A stretch of 64,000 nucleotides of DNA from WTFY01 sp965205275 (GTDB lineage: Bacteria; Pseudomonadota; Gammaproteobacteria; UBA4575): positions 1,736,001-1,800,000 of the forward strand of contig OZ242168.1 of NCBI GenBank assembly GCA_965205275.1, in the 5' to 3' direction. The notes under the pieces were generated by a model. That model did no database searches, was not told the DNA's origin, and saw only the letters and a list, made by a program, of their open reading frames with translations. This document shows positions 17,987-25,699 of the stretch, piece after piece. How positions within the stretch are numbered: position 1 is the first letter of the stretch; each line of letters starts with the position of its first letter. Made by a program: the position numbers and the translations under genes.

Positions 17987-18341
17987 GTTAGGTCACCATT
18001 CCTTTAGTTTAGTTCAAGTATTCGGGTCCGGAAATGAGAATCCAGCGATTGTATGAAGGGTTCCGTATCCAGGGGTCAGGTCATGACCCCCCTGCAACCG
18101 GGACAGCCCCTGTGAGGGTGTCTCATTTTTCAAAGAACAGCTATGATAGTATCTTATGCAGGAAAAATGAATCCTGTATGCATATCCGGCGCAGGAATGC
18201 AGGCCTTGCAAATTTTGTACTGAAACCACCCATTGTATTTGAGAAATGCGGTTAGCAATAGGCTGTCTCCGTAGCGTGACGTTATCGTAATGTATTTTCC
18301 AGTAAACGAGAGAAACGAGAGATTTGCCCGGGAGGTCGGAC
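17987..18341. other. Divergent intergenic region with a small palindrome
   Basis: 355 bases between the OsmC gene (leftward) and pyrF (rightward). It contains GGGGTCA-(5)-TGACCCC at 18072-18090, which could be an operator or a short hairpin, and then AT-richer sequence suited to promoters. I found no convincing ORF. The longer minus-strand ORFs crossing it overlap pyrF and have no protein-like features. Confidence 0.4.
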
Positions 18342-19100
18342 ATGTTCGATATGGATAGCGCGACTCCGTCTGATCGTCTGATCGTTGCGCTGGATTTTGA
18401 CACGGCCGATGAGGCCAATTCCTTGATCGAAACACTGGGCGATGCCGTCGGATTTTATAAAGTCGGATGGCAGCTGTTTCTGGGAGCGGGGTGGCCGTTT
18501 GTCAGCAGCCTTCTGGAAAGAGGCAAGAAGGTCTTTCTTGATCTGAAGATAGGCGATATCGAAAATACGGTTCGCGCCGCACTGGGCAACATGCCGGATG
18601 AATTTGCCGGCAGACTGGAGCTGCTGACCCTGCAGGGCAATGGCGCCACGGTACAGGCGGCAAAAGCCGGTCGCAACGGAAAGGCCAAGCCCTATCTGTT
18701 AATGGTTACGGTGTTGTCAAGCATGGGGGATACGGATGTCAGGGACATGTCCCTGACACGCGACCATCAAATGGATGTATCCAGTACCGTTCGTCTTCGC
18801 GCGCAATGGGCACTGGATGCGGGCTGTGAAGGTTTGATCGCTTCGGGCGAGTCCGTCCGGGAATTACGAAAAGAGTTTAAAGGGGAGGAGTTCCTGATCG
18901 TGACCCCGGGGATACGTCCCGAAGGGACGGGTCAGGACGATCATAAGCGCTCATTGACCCCCTACCGGGCGATTACGTATGGTTCGGACTATCTGGTGGT
19001 CGGCCGGCCGGTTACCCGCGCTGACAATCCGTATGAGTCCGCAAGATCCATTATTTCCGAGATTGAAAGGGCTCTGGAAGATCGAAGGCCTGATTATTAA
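18342..19100 (+). CDS. pyrF: Orotidine 5'-phosphate decarboxylase
   Basis: 252 residues from the ATG at 18342, chosen because GGGAGG lies 6 bases upstream; an ATG 18 bases earlier lacks this. The enzyme makes UMP from OMP. The catalytic Lys/Asp array is in FLDLKIGDIENT (DxKxxD), the phosphate loop in VTPGIRPEG, and the C-terminal VVGRPVTRADNP closes the TIM barrel. It is monocistronic, convergent with hemF. Confidence 0.95.
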   Translation: MFDMDSATPSDRLIVALDFDTADEANSLIETLGDAVGFYKVGWQLFLGAGWPFVSSLLERGKKVFLDLKIGDIENTVRAALGNMPDEFAGRLELLTLQGNGATVQAAKAGRNGKAKPYLLMVTVLSSMGDTDVRDMSLTRDHQMDVSSTVRLRAQWALDAGCEGLIASGESVRELRKEFKGEEFLIVTPGIRPEGTGQDDHKRSLTPYRAITYGSDYLVVGRPVTRADNPYESARSIISEIERALEDRRPDY

Positions 19101-19185
19101 ATCAAGACAGACGGGTCAATAAGGGCTGCCTGAGCCGTGCATCTGCCCGCCGTGTGTGGGGGTGGCGGACCTTGGTCGCGAATCG

Positions 19186-20100
19186 CTAGGGTTCCAGCCA
19201 GTCCCGCGCCGGCAGGTACTCCTTGTACAGTTGTTCTTCGGCACTGCCTGCTTCGGGTTGCCAGTTGTATTCCCAGCGAACATCGGGGGGCAATGACATC
19301 AGGATGGATTCCGTACGCCCTCCTGACTGCAATCCGAACAGGGTGCCCCGGTCATACACCAGGTTGAACTCAACGTAGCGACCGCGGCGATAACGCTGGA
19401 AGTTACGCTCCCGTTCACCGAAGCCGTGATCCTTGCGGCGTTCGACGATGGGCAGGTAGGCCTGCAGGAAATGATCCCCCACGCTCTTGAGGAGTCGGAA
19501 ATCCTGTTCGAAGTCACCCGTGTTGTGGTCGTCGAAAAACAATCCGCCGATGCCGCGGGCCTCTTTACGGTGCCGGATAAAAAAGTATTCATCACAGTTT
19601 TTCTTCAGTTCCGGATACAGGATTGTGTCGATCGCATCACAGGCCGCCTTTGCAGTCTGATGCCACCAGACGGCGTCCTGCCTGAATCCGTAATACGGGG
19701 TCAGGTCAAAGCCGCCCCCGAACCACCAGACGGGGGCCTCATGTTCTTTTTCGGCAATGAAAAAACGGACGTTGCAATGGGTGGTGGGCACGTACGGATT
19801 GAGTGGATGAATCACCACAGAAACCCCCGTTGCCTGAAAGCCGCACCCTGCAAGTTCGGGGCGCAGCCGGGTTGCGGAAGGGGGCAGCTGCTCCCCGTGC
19901 ACATGCGAGAAGCCTACCCCGGCCTGTTCAAACACACAGCCATTTTGCAGGATGCGCGTCGTGCCGCCACCACCGTCATCCCGCTGCCAGGTATCCTCGG
20001 TAAATTTTCCCCCGCCGTCGGTCCTCTCCAGCTGCCGGCAGATATTCGCCTGCAGGGTTTTCAGGTACCGTACGACATCGTCCAGGGCAGGCAGCATCAT
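19186..20100 (-). CDS. hemF: Oxygen-dependent coproporphyrinogen III oxidase
   Basis: 304 residues, the normal length. It converts coproporphyrinogen III to protoporphyrinogen IX using O2. Diagnostic segments: GVGFSHVHGEQLPPSA, HPLNPYVPTTHCNVRFF, WWFGGGFDLTPYYGF, HHRKEARGIGGLFFDD-like (here RHRKEARGIGGLFFDD), and the C-terminal RGTLFGLQSGGRTESILMSLP. It is the last gene of topA-tsaC-hemF, 4 bases after the tsaC stop. It implies an organism able to live aerobically. Confidence 0.97.
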   Translation of the reverse strand: MMLPALDDVVRYLKTLQANICRQLERTDGGGKFTEDTWQRDDGGGGTTRILQNGCVFEQAGVGFSHVHGEQLPPSATRLRPELAGCGFQATGVSVVIHPLNPYVPTTHCNVRFFIAEKEHEAPVWWFGGGFDLTPYYGFRQDAVWWHQTAKAACDAIDTILYPELKKNCDEYFFIRHRKEARGIGGLFFDDHNTGDFEQDFRLLKSVGDHFLQAYLPIVERRKDHGFGERERNFQRYRRGRYVEFNLVYDRGTLFGLQSGGRTESILMSLPPDVRWEYNWQPEAGSAEEQLYKEYLPARDWLEP

Positions 20101-20104
20101 GGGC

Positions 20105-20674
20105 CTAGGGACTGCGACGGTGCACCTTCGTGCCCATCAGTTCGCGCACCTCACTGGGCACCCCGGTTCCTGCCGGGTCTGTGATTATGTAGTCCAGATG
20201 CGGGCCAAACCAGCTGCGGAGCTGCTCGACACCGGTGGCCGTGGGGTAGCCGGAGACGTTGGCACTGGTGGAGACGATGATCCCGGCTGCGGTGCAGAGC
20301 CCGCCCGCGACCGGGTGTTGCGGGATGCGCAGGGCAACACTGTCGTGTGCCCCGGTAATCCAGACCGGCACCGTACCTTTTGCAGGCACGACCCAGGTTG
20401 TGGGAGCACCGGTCAGGGAAGCCGTGATCTGCAGGCGTTGCGCGGCATCAAGCGGTCGTGCGAACTTCTGCATCGCTGCAATGTTTTCAGTCAGCAAGAT
20501 CAACCCCTTTTCAGTACTGCGACGTTTCAGCCACAGGATTTTTTCAACGGCTCTGCGGTTATCCGGATCACACCCCAGCCCCAGCACGGTGTCCGTCGAG
20601 TAGGCGATGATACCGCCTTGTCGGATAACCGTTGCGGCTTGCAGGATCCGGTTGGCCAGCACAGTGTAAAACAA
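20105..20674 (-). CDS. tsaC: Threonylcarbamoyl-AMP synthase (YrdC/Sua5 domain)
   Basis: 189 residues, single YrdC domain. It makes threonylcarbamoyl-AMP from Thr, CO2 and ATP for the t6A modification of ANN-decoding tRNAs. Motifs: GIIAYSTDTVLGLGCD, KRRSTEKGLILLTE (substrate-binding KRxxxxPl variant), and IIVSTSANVSGYPTA near the C-terminus. It is 12 bases downstream of topA and 4 bases upstream of hemF on the same strand, a common gammaproteobacterial arrangement. Confidence 0.95.
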   Translation of the reverse strand: MFYTVLANRILQAATVIRQGGIIAYSTDTVLGLGCDPDNRRAVEKILWLKRRSTEKGLILLTENIAAMQKFARPLDAAQRLQITASLTGAPTTWVVPAKGTVPVWITGAHDSVALRIPQHPVAGGLCTAAGIIVSTSANVSGYPTATGVEQLRSWFGPHLDYIITDPAGTGVPSEVRELMGTKVHRRSP

Positions 20675-20686
20675 ATGAAGGGCCGG

Positions 20687-23101
20687 CTACCGGGTTTTCG
20701 TACGGTTCCCGGCCGCCTTGCGGGTTGTTCCCATCTTCTTCTTTTTCTTCGTCGTGGCCGAAGTCGGCGTGCGCTTGGCCGTTTTGCGCGTTGCTTTGCG
20801 GGCCGATTTTTTCGCCCACGCCTTTTTTTTCGGGGCCGCGGCAATCAGGGTTTCGCATTCCTCCAGGGTCAGTGCCGCCGGCTCCTGGTCTTTGGGGATC
20901 TTTACGTTCCGGCTGCCGTCGGTGATGTACGGCCCGTAGCGGCCGTTCAGGACCCGGATTCCCTGTTTTTCAAACTCCTGGATGACCTTGTTGGCATCCG
21001 CAAGGCGCTGGGCGGCAATCACTTCGAGTGCGCGCTCCAGGCCGATGGTATGCGGGTCATCGTCCCGGAGGGAAATGTACTTCTTGCCGCATTTCACATA
21101 CGGTCCGAAGCGTCCGATCCCGGCCTGTACCGTCTCCCCCTGTTCGGTTTCACCGAGCGTGCGTGGCAGTTTGAACAGGTCCAGGGCCTCCTCCAGGGAG
21201 AACTCCGCCATTTTTCGCCCGGGAGGGAGTCCGGCGAATCGGGGTTTTTCCACATCCTCCCGGGTGCCGATCTGCACAAAGGGCCCGTACCGCCCCATGC
21301 GCACGCTGACCGGCTTGCCGGACCCGGGGTCGGTGCCGAGTTCACGGGCCTGTACGGCCTCTTCCCGGCTCACGGTTTTTTCCTTGTCGAGGATCAGGGT
21401 GTTGAAGGGGTCCCAGAACGCATGCAGCACGGGCACCCATTCCTTTTCACCCCGTGAGATCTCGTCCAGGTCATTTTCCAGGTGTGCGGTAAAGTCATAG
21501 TCGACGTATTGCGAAAAATGTTTGGTCAGAAAGCCGTTTACCAGCCGGCCCATGTCGGTGGGCGTGAACCGGCGGTGTTCAAGCTCGGTGTATTCGCGAC
21601 TTTGCAGGGTCGAAATGATGCTTGCATAGGTAGACGGCCGCCCGATGCCGAATTCTTCCAGGGTCTTGACCAGGCTCGCCTCCGTGAAGCGCGGCGGCGG
21701 TTCGGTGAAATGCTGTTCGGCCCGGATCGCATTCAGCGTAACCGCCTCACCGGTCTCCAGGGCAGGCAGCATGCGCTCGTCCGCCTCTTTTCGGGTATCG
21801 TCCAGGTCCTCCTGGTACACCTTCATAAAGCCGGGATTCTTGATGGAGGATCCGGTAGCACGAAAGAGATTCCCTTCCCCGCAGGCCAGTTCGGCCGCCA
21901 CCAGATTCAACGTGGCATGCACCATCTGGCAGGCTACGGCACGCTTCCAGATCAGGCTGTACAGTTTGTACTGGTCCGCGCTCAGGAATTTCCTGATGCG
22001 CTCGGGAGTGCGCGCACACGAGGTGGGGCGAATCGCTTCATGCGCTTCCTGGGCATTCTTGGACCGGGTGCGGTATACCCGCGGCTTGTCGGGCAAATCG
22101 TCGGCACCGTACTGCCTGGCAATGAACTCGCGTAACTCGCCGATGGCCTCCCCTGCAAGGGCGAAGGAGTCCGTGCGCATGTAGGTGATCAGGCCGACCG
22201 GCCCATCCCCGAGATCAATGCCTTCATAAAGTTGCTGCGCGGTGCGCATGGTTTTCTGTGCAGAGAAACGCAGCTTGCGCACCGACTCCTGTTGCAGGGT
22301 AGAGGTGGTAAAGGGGGGCGCAGGATTCCGGTTGCGCTGCTTTTTCTCAACCGCGCTGACGGTAAGTCTCCCCTGGACCTGCTGTTCCAGGTCCTGTCGG
22401 GTGGCGGTGGCATCCGGCTCGTTATCGATGTCGAACTGTTTGAGTTTTTTGTGCCGGTAGACGTGCAGTTTTGCTGTGAACGCCTGCCGGTCTTTTTCGC
22501 AGTCTGCCTCCAGGGTCCAGTATTCCCGGGTCAGGAATTTCTCGATCTCGTCTTCGCGTTCACAAATCAGGCGCAGGGCAGGACTTTGCACCCGCCCGGC
22601 CGAAAGGCCGCGTTTGATTTTCCTCCACAGCAGCGGGGAGAGATTGAAGCCCACCAGGTAATCCATGGCCCGGCGCGCCTGCTGTGCGTTGACCAGCGCA
22701 TCCGAAAGGGCGCGCGGGTTTTCAATGGCCTCGTTCACGGCACGCCGGGTAATTTCATAAAACACCACCCGGTACACTTCCTTGCCATTCAGTGCGCCAC
22801 GTTCTTTCAGCAGTTCATACAGGTGCCAGGAGATGGCTTCCCCTTCACGGTCCGGGTCGGTGGCCAGATACAGGGCAGTGGAGGTTTTCAGTGCCCGGGC
22901 GATGGCGGACACGTGTTTTTCGTTTTTCCTGACCAGCTCGTACTTCATCTCGAAATCATGATCGGGGTCCACGGCACCATCCTTGGGCACCAGGTCACGC
23001 ACATGCCCGTAGGAGGCCAGCACACCAAAATCCTTGCCAAGGTACTTCTCGATGGTGCGGGCCTTGGCAGGAGACTCGACTATGACCAGGTTTTTACTCA
23101 T
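20687..23101 (-). CDS. topA: DNA topoisomerase I (type IA)
   Basis: 804 residues. TOPRIM domain at the start (VIVESPAKARTIEKYLG; ATDPDREGEAISWHLY near 80-95), and the catalytic tyrosine in GPVGLITYMRTDS (Tyr307). After residue ~590 there are topoisomerase C-terminal repeats (RMGRYGPFVQIG, GIGRFGPYVKCG, LNGRYGPYITDG) rather than the four-cysteine zinc ribbons of E. coli TopA, and a very basic Lys/Arg-rich tail of about 45 residues for DNA binding. It relaxes negative supercoils. First gene of topA-tsaC-hemF. Confidence 0.97.
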   Translation of the reverse strand: MSKNLVIVESPAKARTIEKYLGKDFGVLASYGHVRDLVPKDGAVDPDHDFEMKYELVRKNEKHVSAIARALKTSTALYLATDPDREGEAISWHLYELLKERGALNGKEVYRVVFYEITRRAVNEAIENPRALSDALVNAQQARRAMDYLVGFNLSPLLWRKIKRGLSAGRVQSPALRLICEREDEIEKFLTREYWTLEADCEKDRQAFTAKLHVYRHKKLKQFDIDNEPDATATRQDLEQQVQGRLTVSAVEKKQRNRNPAPPFTTSTLQQESVRKLRFSAQKTMRTAQQLYEGIDLGDGPVGLITYMRTDSFALAGEAIGELREFIARQYGADDLPDKPRVYRTRSKNAQEAHEAIRPTSCARTPERIRKFLSADQYKLYSLIWKRAVACQMVHATLNLVAAELACGEGNLFRATGSSIKNPGFMKVYQEDLDDTRKEADERMLPALETGEAVTLNAIRAEQHFTEPPPRFTEASLVKTLEEFGIGRPSTYASIISTLQSREYTELEHRRFTPTDMGRLVNGFLTKHFSQYVDYDFTAHLENDLDEISRGEKEWVPVLHAFWDPFNTLILDKEKTVSREEAVQARELGTDPGSGKPVSVRMGRYGPFVQIGTREDVEKPRFAGLPPGRKMAEFSLEEALDLFKLPRTLGETEQGETVQAGIGRFGPYVKCGKKYISLRDDDPHTIGLERALEVIAAQRLADANKVIQEFEKQGIRVLNGRYGPYITDGSRNVKIPKDQEPAALTLEECETLIAAAPKKKAWAKKSARKATRKTAKRTPTSATTKKKKKMGTTRKAAGNRTKTR

Positions 23102-23182
23102 ATGCGGGGAGGTTGAATATCATCAGCAAAAGGTTTTAAGGGCCGTCAATCCTTGTAATTCGAGCAGGGTATCGGCGGCAAA

Positions 23183-23211
23183 CTAATACGCTGTTATAGC
23201 GCTTTTGTAAA
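23183..23211 (-). promoter_or_regulatory. topA: Candidate topA promoter
   Basis: On the minus strand TTTACA (23206-23211) and TATTAG (23183-23188) are 17 bases apart, 82 bases upstream of the topA start. The spacing and both hexamers fit sigma-70. No other candidate in the region is as good. Confidence 0.45.
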
Positions 23212-23586
23212 TATTTTTCGGAATTTTTATCGTGACGGGTACCGGGTGCCGGCATTTTTCTGTGGTCGTTTCACGCCGAAACAGACCCTGTGCGACGGAT
23301 ACCCGCCGGGTCAGGGTGTGGTGCAATGCGCAGCTCACGTACCCACACAACCCGGGCCTGACAGCGCTGAATGGGCCATCCCCCGGAATTGAAACCGTTG
23401 CCCCGGCGGTGCGAATCGTGCCGGGTATTGTGCAGGCGCCCGGGTCTGTCTCCTGTGCAGGGAGCCCGCACCAATACTATGTTGCCGCAGGTGATTTTTT
23501 GCTAGACTGCATGGGGACTGGAACCCGTTCCTGCAAGGGGTTCCAGGGCCGGAAATCGGGCACCCGTTTAACTTTTTTGTAGCACC
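23212..23586. other. Divergent topA/def intergenic region, def side
   Basis: The topA-def gap is 485 bases in all. The part nearest topA holds its promoter; this remaining part should carry the def promoter, but I could not identify a convincing pair of hexamers. Neither strand shows a protein-like ORF: those present are rich in Arg/Pro/Gly and have no ribosome site. In many relatives a lysM-domain gene and dprA lie between def and topA; neither is seen here. Confidence 0.4.
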
Positions 23587-24129
23587 ATGGCATTACTGGA
23601 AATTCTGCACTTTCCCGACCCGCGGTTACGCCGCAAGGCGCTCCCGGTCGAGGGCGTGGATGATGCGCTTCGCCAGAGCGTGGAGGATCTGTTCGAGACC
23701 ATGTATTCGGTCCTGGGCATCGGGCTGGCTGCCACCCAGGTCAACCTCCTGCACCAGATTGTCGTGATCGACATCTCGAAAGACAGGAATGAACCCCTTT
23801 GCCTGATCAATCCGGAAATCACGGATCGGGAAGGTGAGGAGGAGATGCGGGAGGGCTGCCTGTCGGTACCGGATGTATTCGCCGATGTGCAGCGCGCGGA
23901 AAAGATTACGGTAAAGGCCCTGGACCTGGACGGCAACGCCTTCACGCTGAAGGCCCAGGGCCTGCTGGCCGTTTGTATCCAGCACGAAATCGACCACCTG
24001 GAGGGCAAGCTGCTTATCGACTACCTGTCCCCCCTGAAGCGCGAACGCATTAAGAAGAGACTGCTCAAGGTGCAAAAGGCCGGGCCGGCGGCCGGTGATT
24101 CCGTACCCCGGTTCACCCAGGTAATCTAG
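23587..24129 (+). CDS. def: Peptide deformylase
   Basis: 180 residues. It removes the formyl group from nascent N-termini. The three active-site motifs are intact: GIGLAATQV, EGCLSVPD (metal Cys) and HEIDHLEGK (two metal His and catalytic Glu). It is followed 23 bases later by fmt, the functional partner. Confidence 0.97.
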   Translation: MALLEILHFPDPRLRRKALPVEGVDDALRQSVEDLFETMYSVLGIGLAATQVNLLHQIVVIDISKDRNEPLCLINPEITDREGEEEMREGCLSVPDVFADVQRAEKITVKALDLDGNAFTLKAQGLLAVCIQHEIDHLEGKLLIDYLSPLKRERIKKRLLKVQKAGPAAGDSVPRFTQVI

Positions 24130-24152
24130 CGCGTCCGTCCCGTACCCTGTCA

Positions 24153-25130
24153 TTGGGCGTTAGCGTGTTTGCCGGTCTTGAAATTGTTTTTGCGGGGACC
24201 CCCGGGTTTGCCGCCGTGGCCTTGCAGGCCCTGGTGGCAAGCGACCACCGGGTCGTTGCCGTATATACCCAGCCCGACCGCCCGGTGGGGCGGGGGCGGA
24301 AGGTGCGCCCCGGTCCCGTCAAGGAATTTGCAGTGCGAGAGGGGATTCACGTCCGCCAGCCCGAGCATTTTGATGAAGGGGAAGGTCAGCGCCTGCACGC
24401 CCTGGGCGCCGACGTGATGCTGGTGAGCGCCTATGGCCAGCTGTTGCCCGGTGCCGTACTGGGCATCCCGAGACTGGGCTGCATCAATATCCATGCTTCG
24501 CTGTTACCGAGATGGCGGGGCGCGGCACCGGTCCAGCGCGCCATCCTGGCCGGGGACCGCCAGACCGGGTTCTGCATCATGCAGATGGTCGAGGCCCTCG
24601 ATGCCGGGCCGGTACTGTTTCGTGGGCAATGTGAGATTCGGGCCGGCGATACGGCCACCATCCTGCAGGACCGCCTGGCGTGCCTGGCGGCCCGGGAGAT
24701 TGCAGGCGTACTCGAGAGACTGGGTGAGGGCCGGCTCGAACCTGAGCCGCAGGATTCAGGGCATGTGCGCTATGCACAAAAAATTGACAAGTCCGAGGCC
24801 AGTATCAACTGGCATGAAAGTGCCGTGCAGATCGAGCGTCAGGTGCGGGCGTTCAATGACTGGCCGGTGGCCTGCACCTGGCTGGGAGAGCGGAGAGTGC
24901 GTATCTGGGAGGCGCGACTTGCCTCTAGGGACAATGCACGGGACCCGGGTGCAATTCTCGTCACCCGGGAGGGCATTGAGGTGGCGACCGGCGACGGGGT
25001 ACTGGGCGTGACCACGCTGCAGCTGCCGGGCGCGCGGCGCATCTCTGCGCGTGATTTCGTCAACGCCCACGACCTGCACGGGCAGTGCTTCAGCCGTGAG
25101 CCGCAAGGATGCTGTAAAGTACCGGAATGA
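24153..25130 (+). CDS. fmt: Methionyl-tRNA formyltransferase
   Basis: 325 residues. It formylates initiator Met-tRNA. The formyl-THF binding and catalytic segments are VFAGTPGFAAVAL, NIHASLLPRWRGAAPVQRAI (Asn/His catalytic residues and SLLP loop) and MVEALDAGPVLF; a C-terminal OB-like domain follows. The start is uncertain: the frame opens with TTG at 24153 and a GTG at 24165 would give an N-terminus closer to the family. Its stop overlaps the next start by 4 bases. The 16S rRNA methyltransferase gene rsmB, usually placed after fmt in gammaproteobacteria, is absent here. Confidence 0.95.
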   Translation: MGVSVFAGLEIVFAGTPGFAAVALQALVASDHRVVAVYTQPDRPVGRGRKVRPGPVKEFAVREGIHVRQPEHFDEGEGQRLHALGADVMLVSAYGQLLPGAVLGIPRLGCINIHASLLPRWRGAAPVQRAILAGDRQTGFCIMQMVEALDAGPVLFRGQCEIRAGDTATILQDRLACLAAREIAGVLERLGEGRLEPEPQDSGHVRYAQKIDKSEASINWHESAVQIERQVRAFNDWPVACTWLGERRVRIWEARLASRDNARDPGAILVTREGIEVATGDGVLGVTTLQLPGARRISARDFVNAHDLHGQCFSREPQGCCKVPE

Positions 25131-25699
25131 CCAAGGACCCCTGTACGATCTGCCTGCGATGCCTGATCGTCATGCTGTGTGCGCTCGGTATGACATCGCA
25201 GGCGGTGGCCCGCGCAGAGGCCTTCCCGATCAGCCACCTGAATGTCGCCGAACTTGGAAATGAGTTGCGCCTTGATGCACGCATCAGTTACCGGCTGAAC
25301 GAGACGGTGGCCGAGGCCTTGAGAAATGGAATTCCCATGCAGTTTCAACTGGAAGTGCAGGTAAAGATCTTGCGAAAATGGCTCTGGAACCGGACCGTTT
25401 CCAGTGTCAGTCGAACCCATGCGCTGAAATATCATGCGCTCAGCAAACAGTACATTCTGGAAGATCTGAACCGTGCCGTCACCGAGGTCTTTCCCGATCT
25501 GGATTCGGCACTCATGCGCCAGGGTCGAATTCACGCCATGTACATTGGCGAGGCGGACAGCCTGAACCCGGAACGCCCGCACGTCGTGCAACTGCGATCG
25601 CGCCTGCTGGCCGGTAAACTGCCGCTGCCGCTGCGTATGGAAAGTTATTTTTCTTCCGAGTGGAGGCTGGATAGCGGGTGGTACGAATGGCCACTGTAG
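25127..25699 (+). CDS. DUF4390 protein, predicted exported
   Basis: 190 residues with an N-terminal hydrophobic signal (LRCLIVMLCALGMTSQAVA) and a DUF4390-type body (LRLDARISYRLNETVAEALRNGI, VKILRKWLWNRTV, RLRSRLLAGKLPLPLR). The function is unknown; it is regularly found directly upstream of an ntrY-like kinase gene, as here, suggesting a signalling or envelope-sensing partnership. It overlaps fmt by 4 bases and ntrY by 22 bases, so translation is coupled across the three. Confidence 0.85.
   Translation: MTKDPCTICLRCLIVMLCALGMTSQAVARAEAFPISHLNVAELGNELRLDARISYRLNETVAEALRNGIPMQFQLEVQVKILRKWLWNRTVSSVSRTHALKYHALSKQYILEDLNRAVTEVFPDLDSALMRQGRIHAMYIGEADSLNPERPHVVQLRSRLLAGKLPLPLRMESYFSSEWRLDSGWYEWPL

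Noticed and set aside
19952..21457. A 501-codon rightward ORF opposite hemF, tsaC and topA
   Set aside because: It is an antisense shadow of three well-supported genes in GC-rich DNA; the translation is rich in Arg/Gly/Pro with no family motifs.
23212..23586. RNA gene or riboswitch in the topA-def gap
   Set aside because: No tRNA-like cloverleaf, no recognised riboswitch core and no terminator-like stem were visible.
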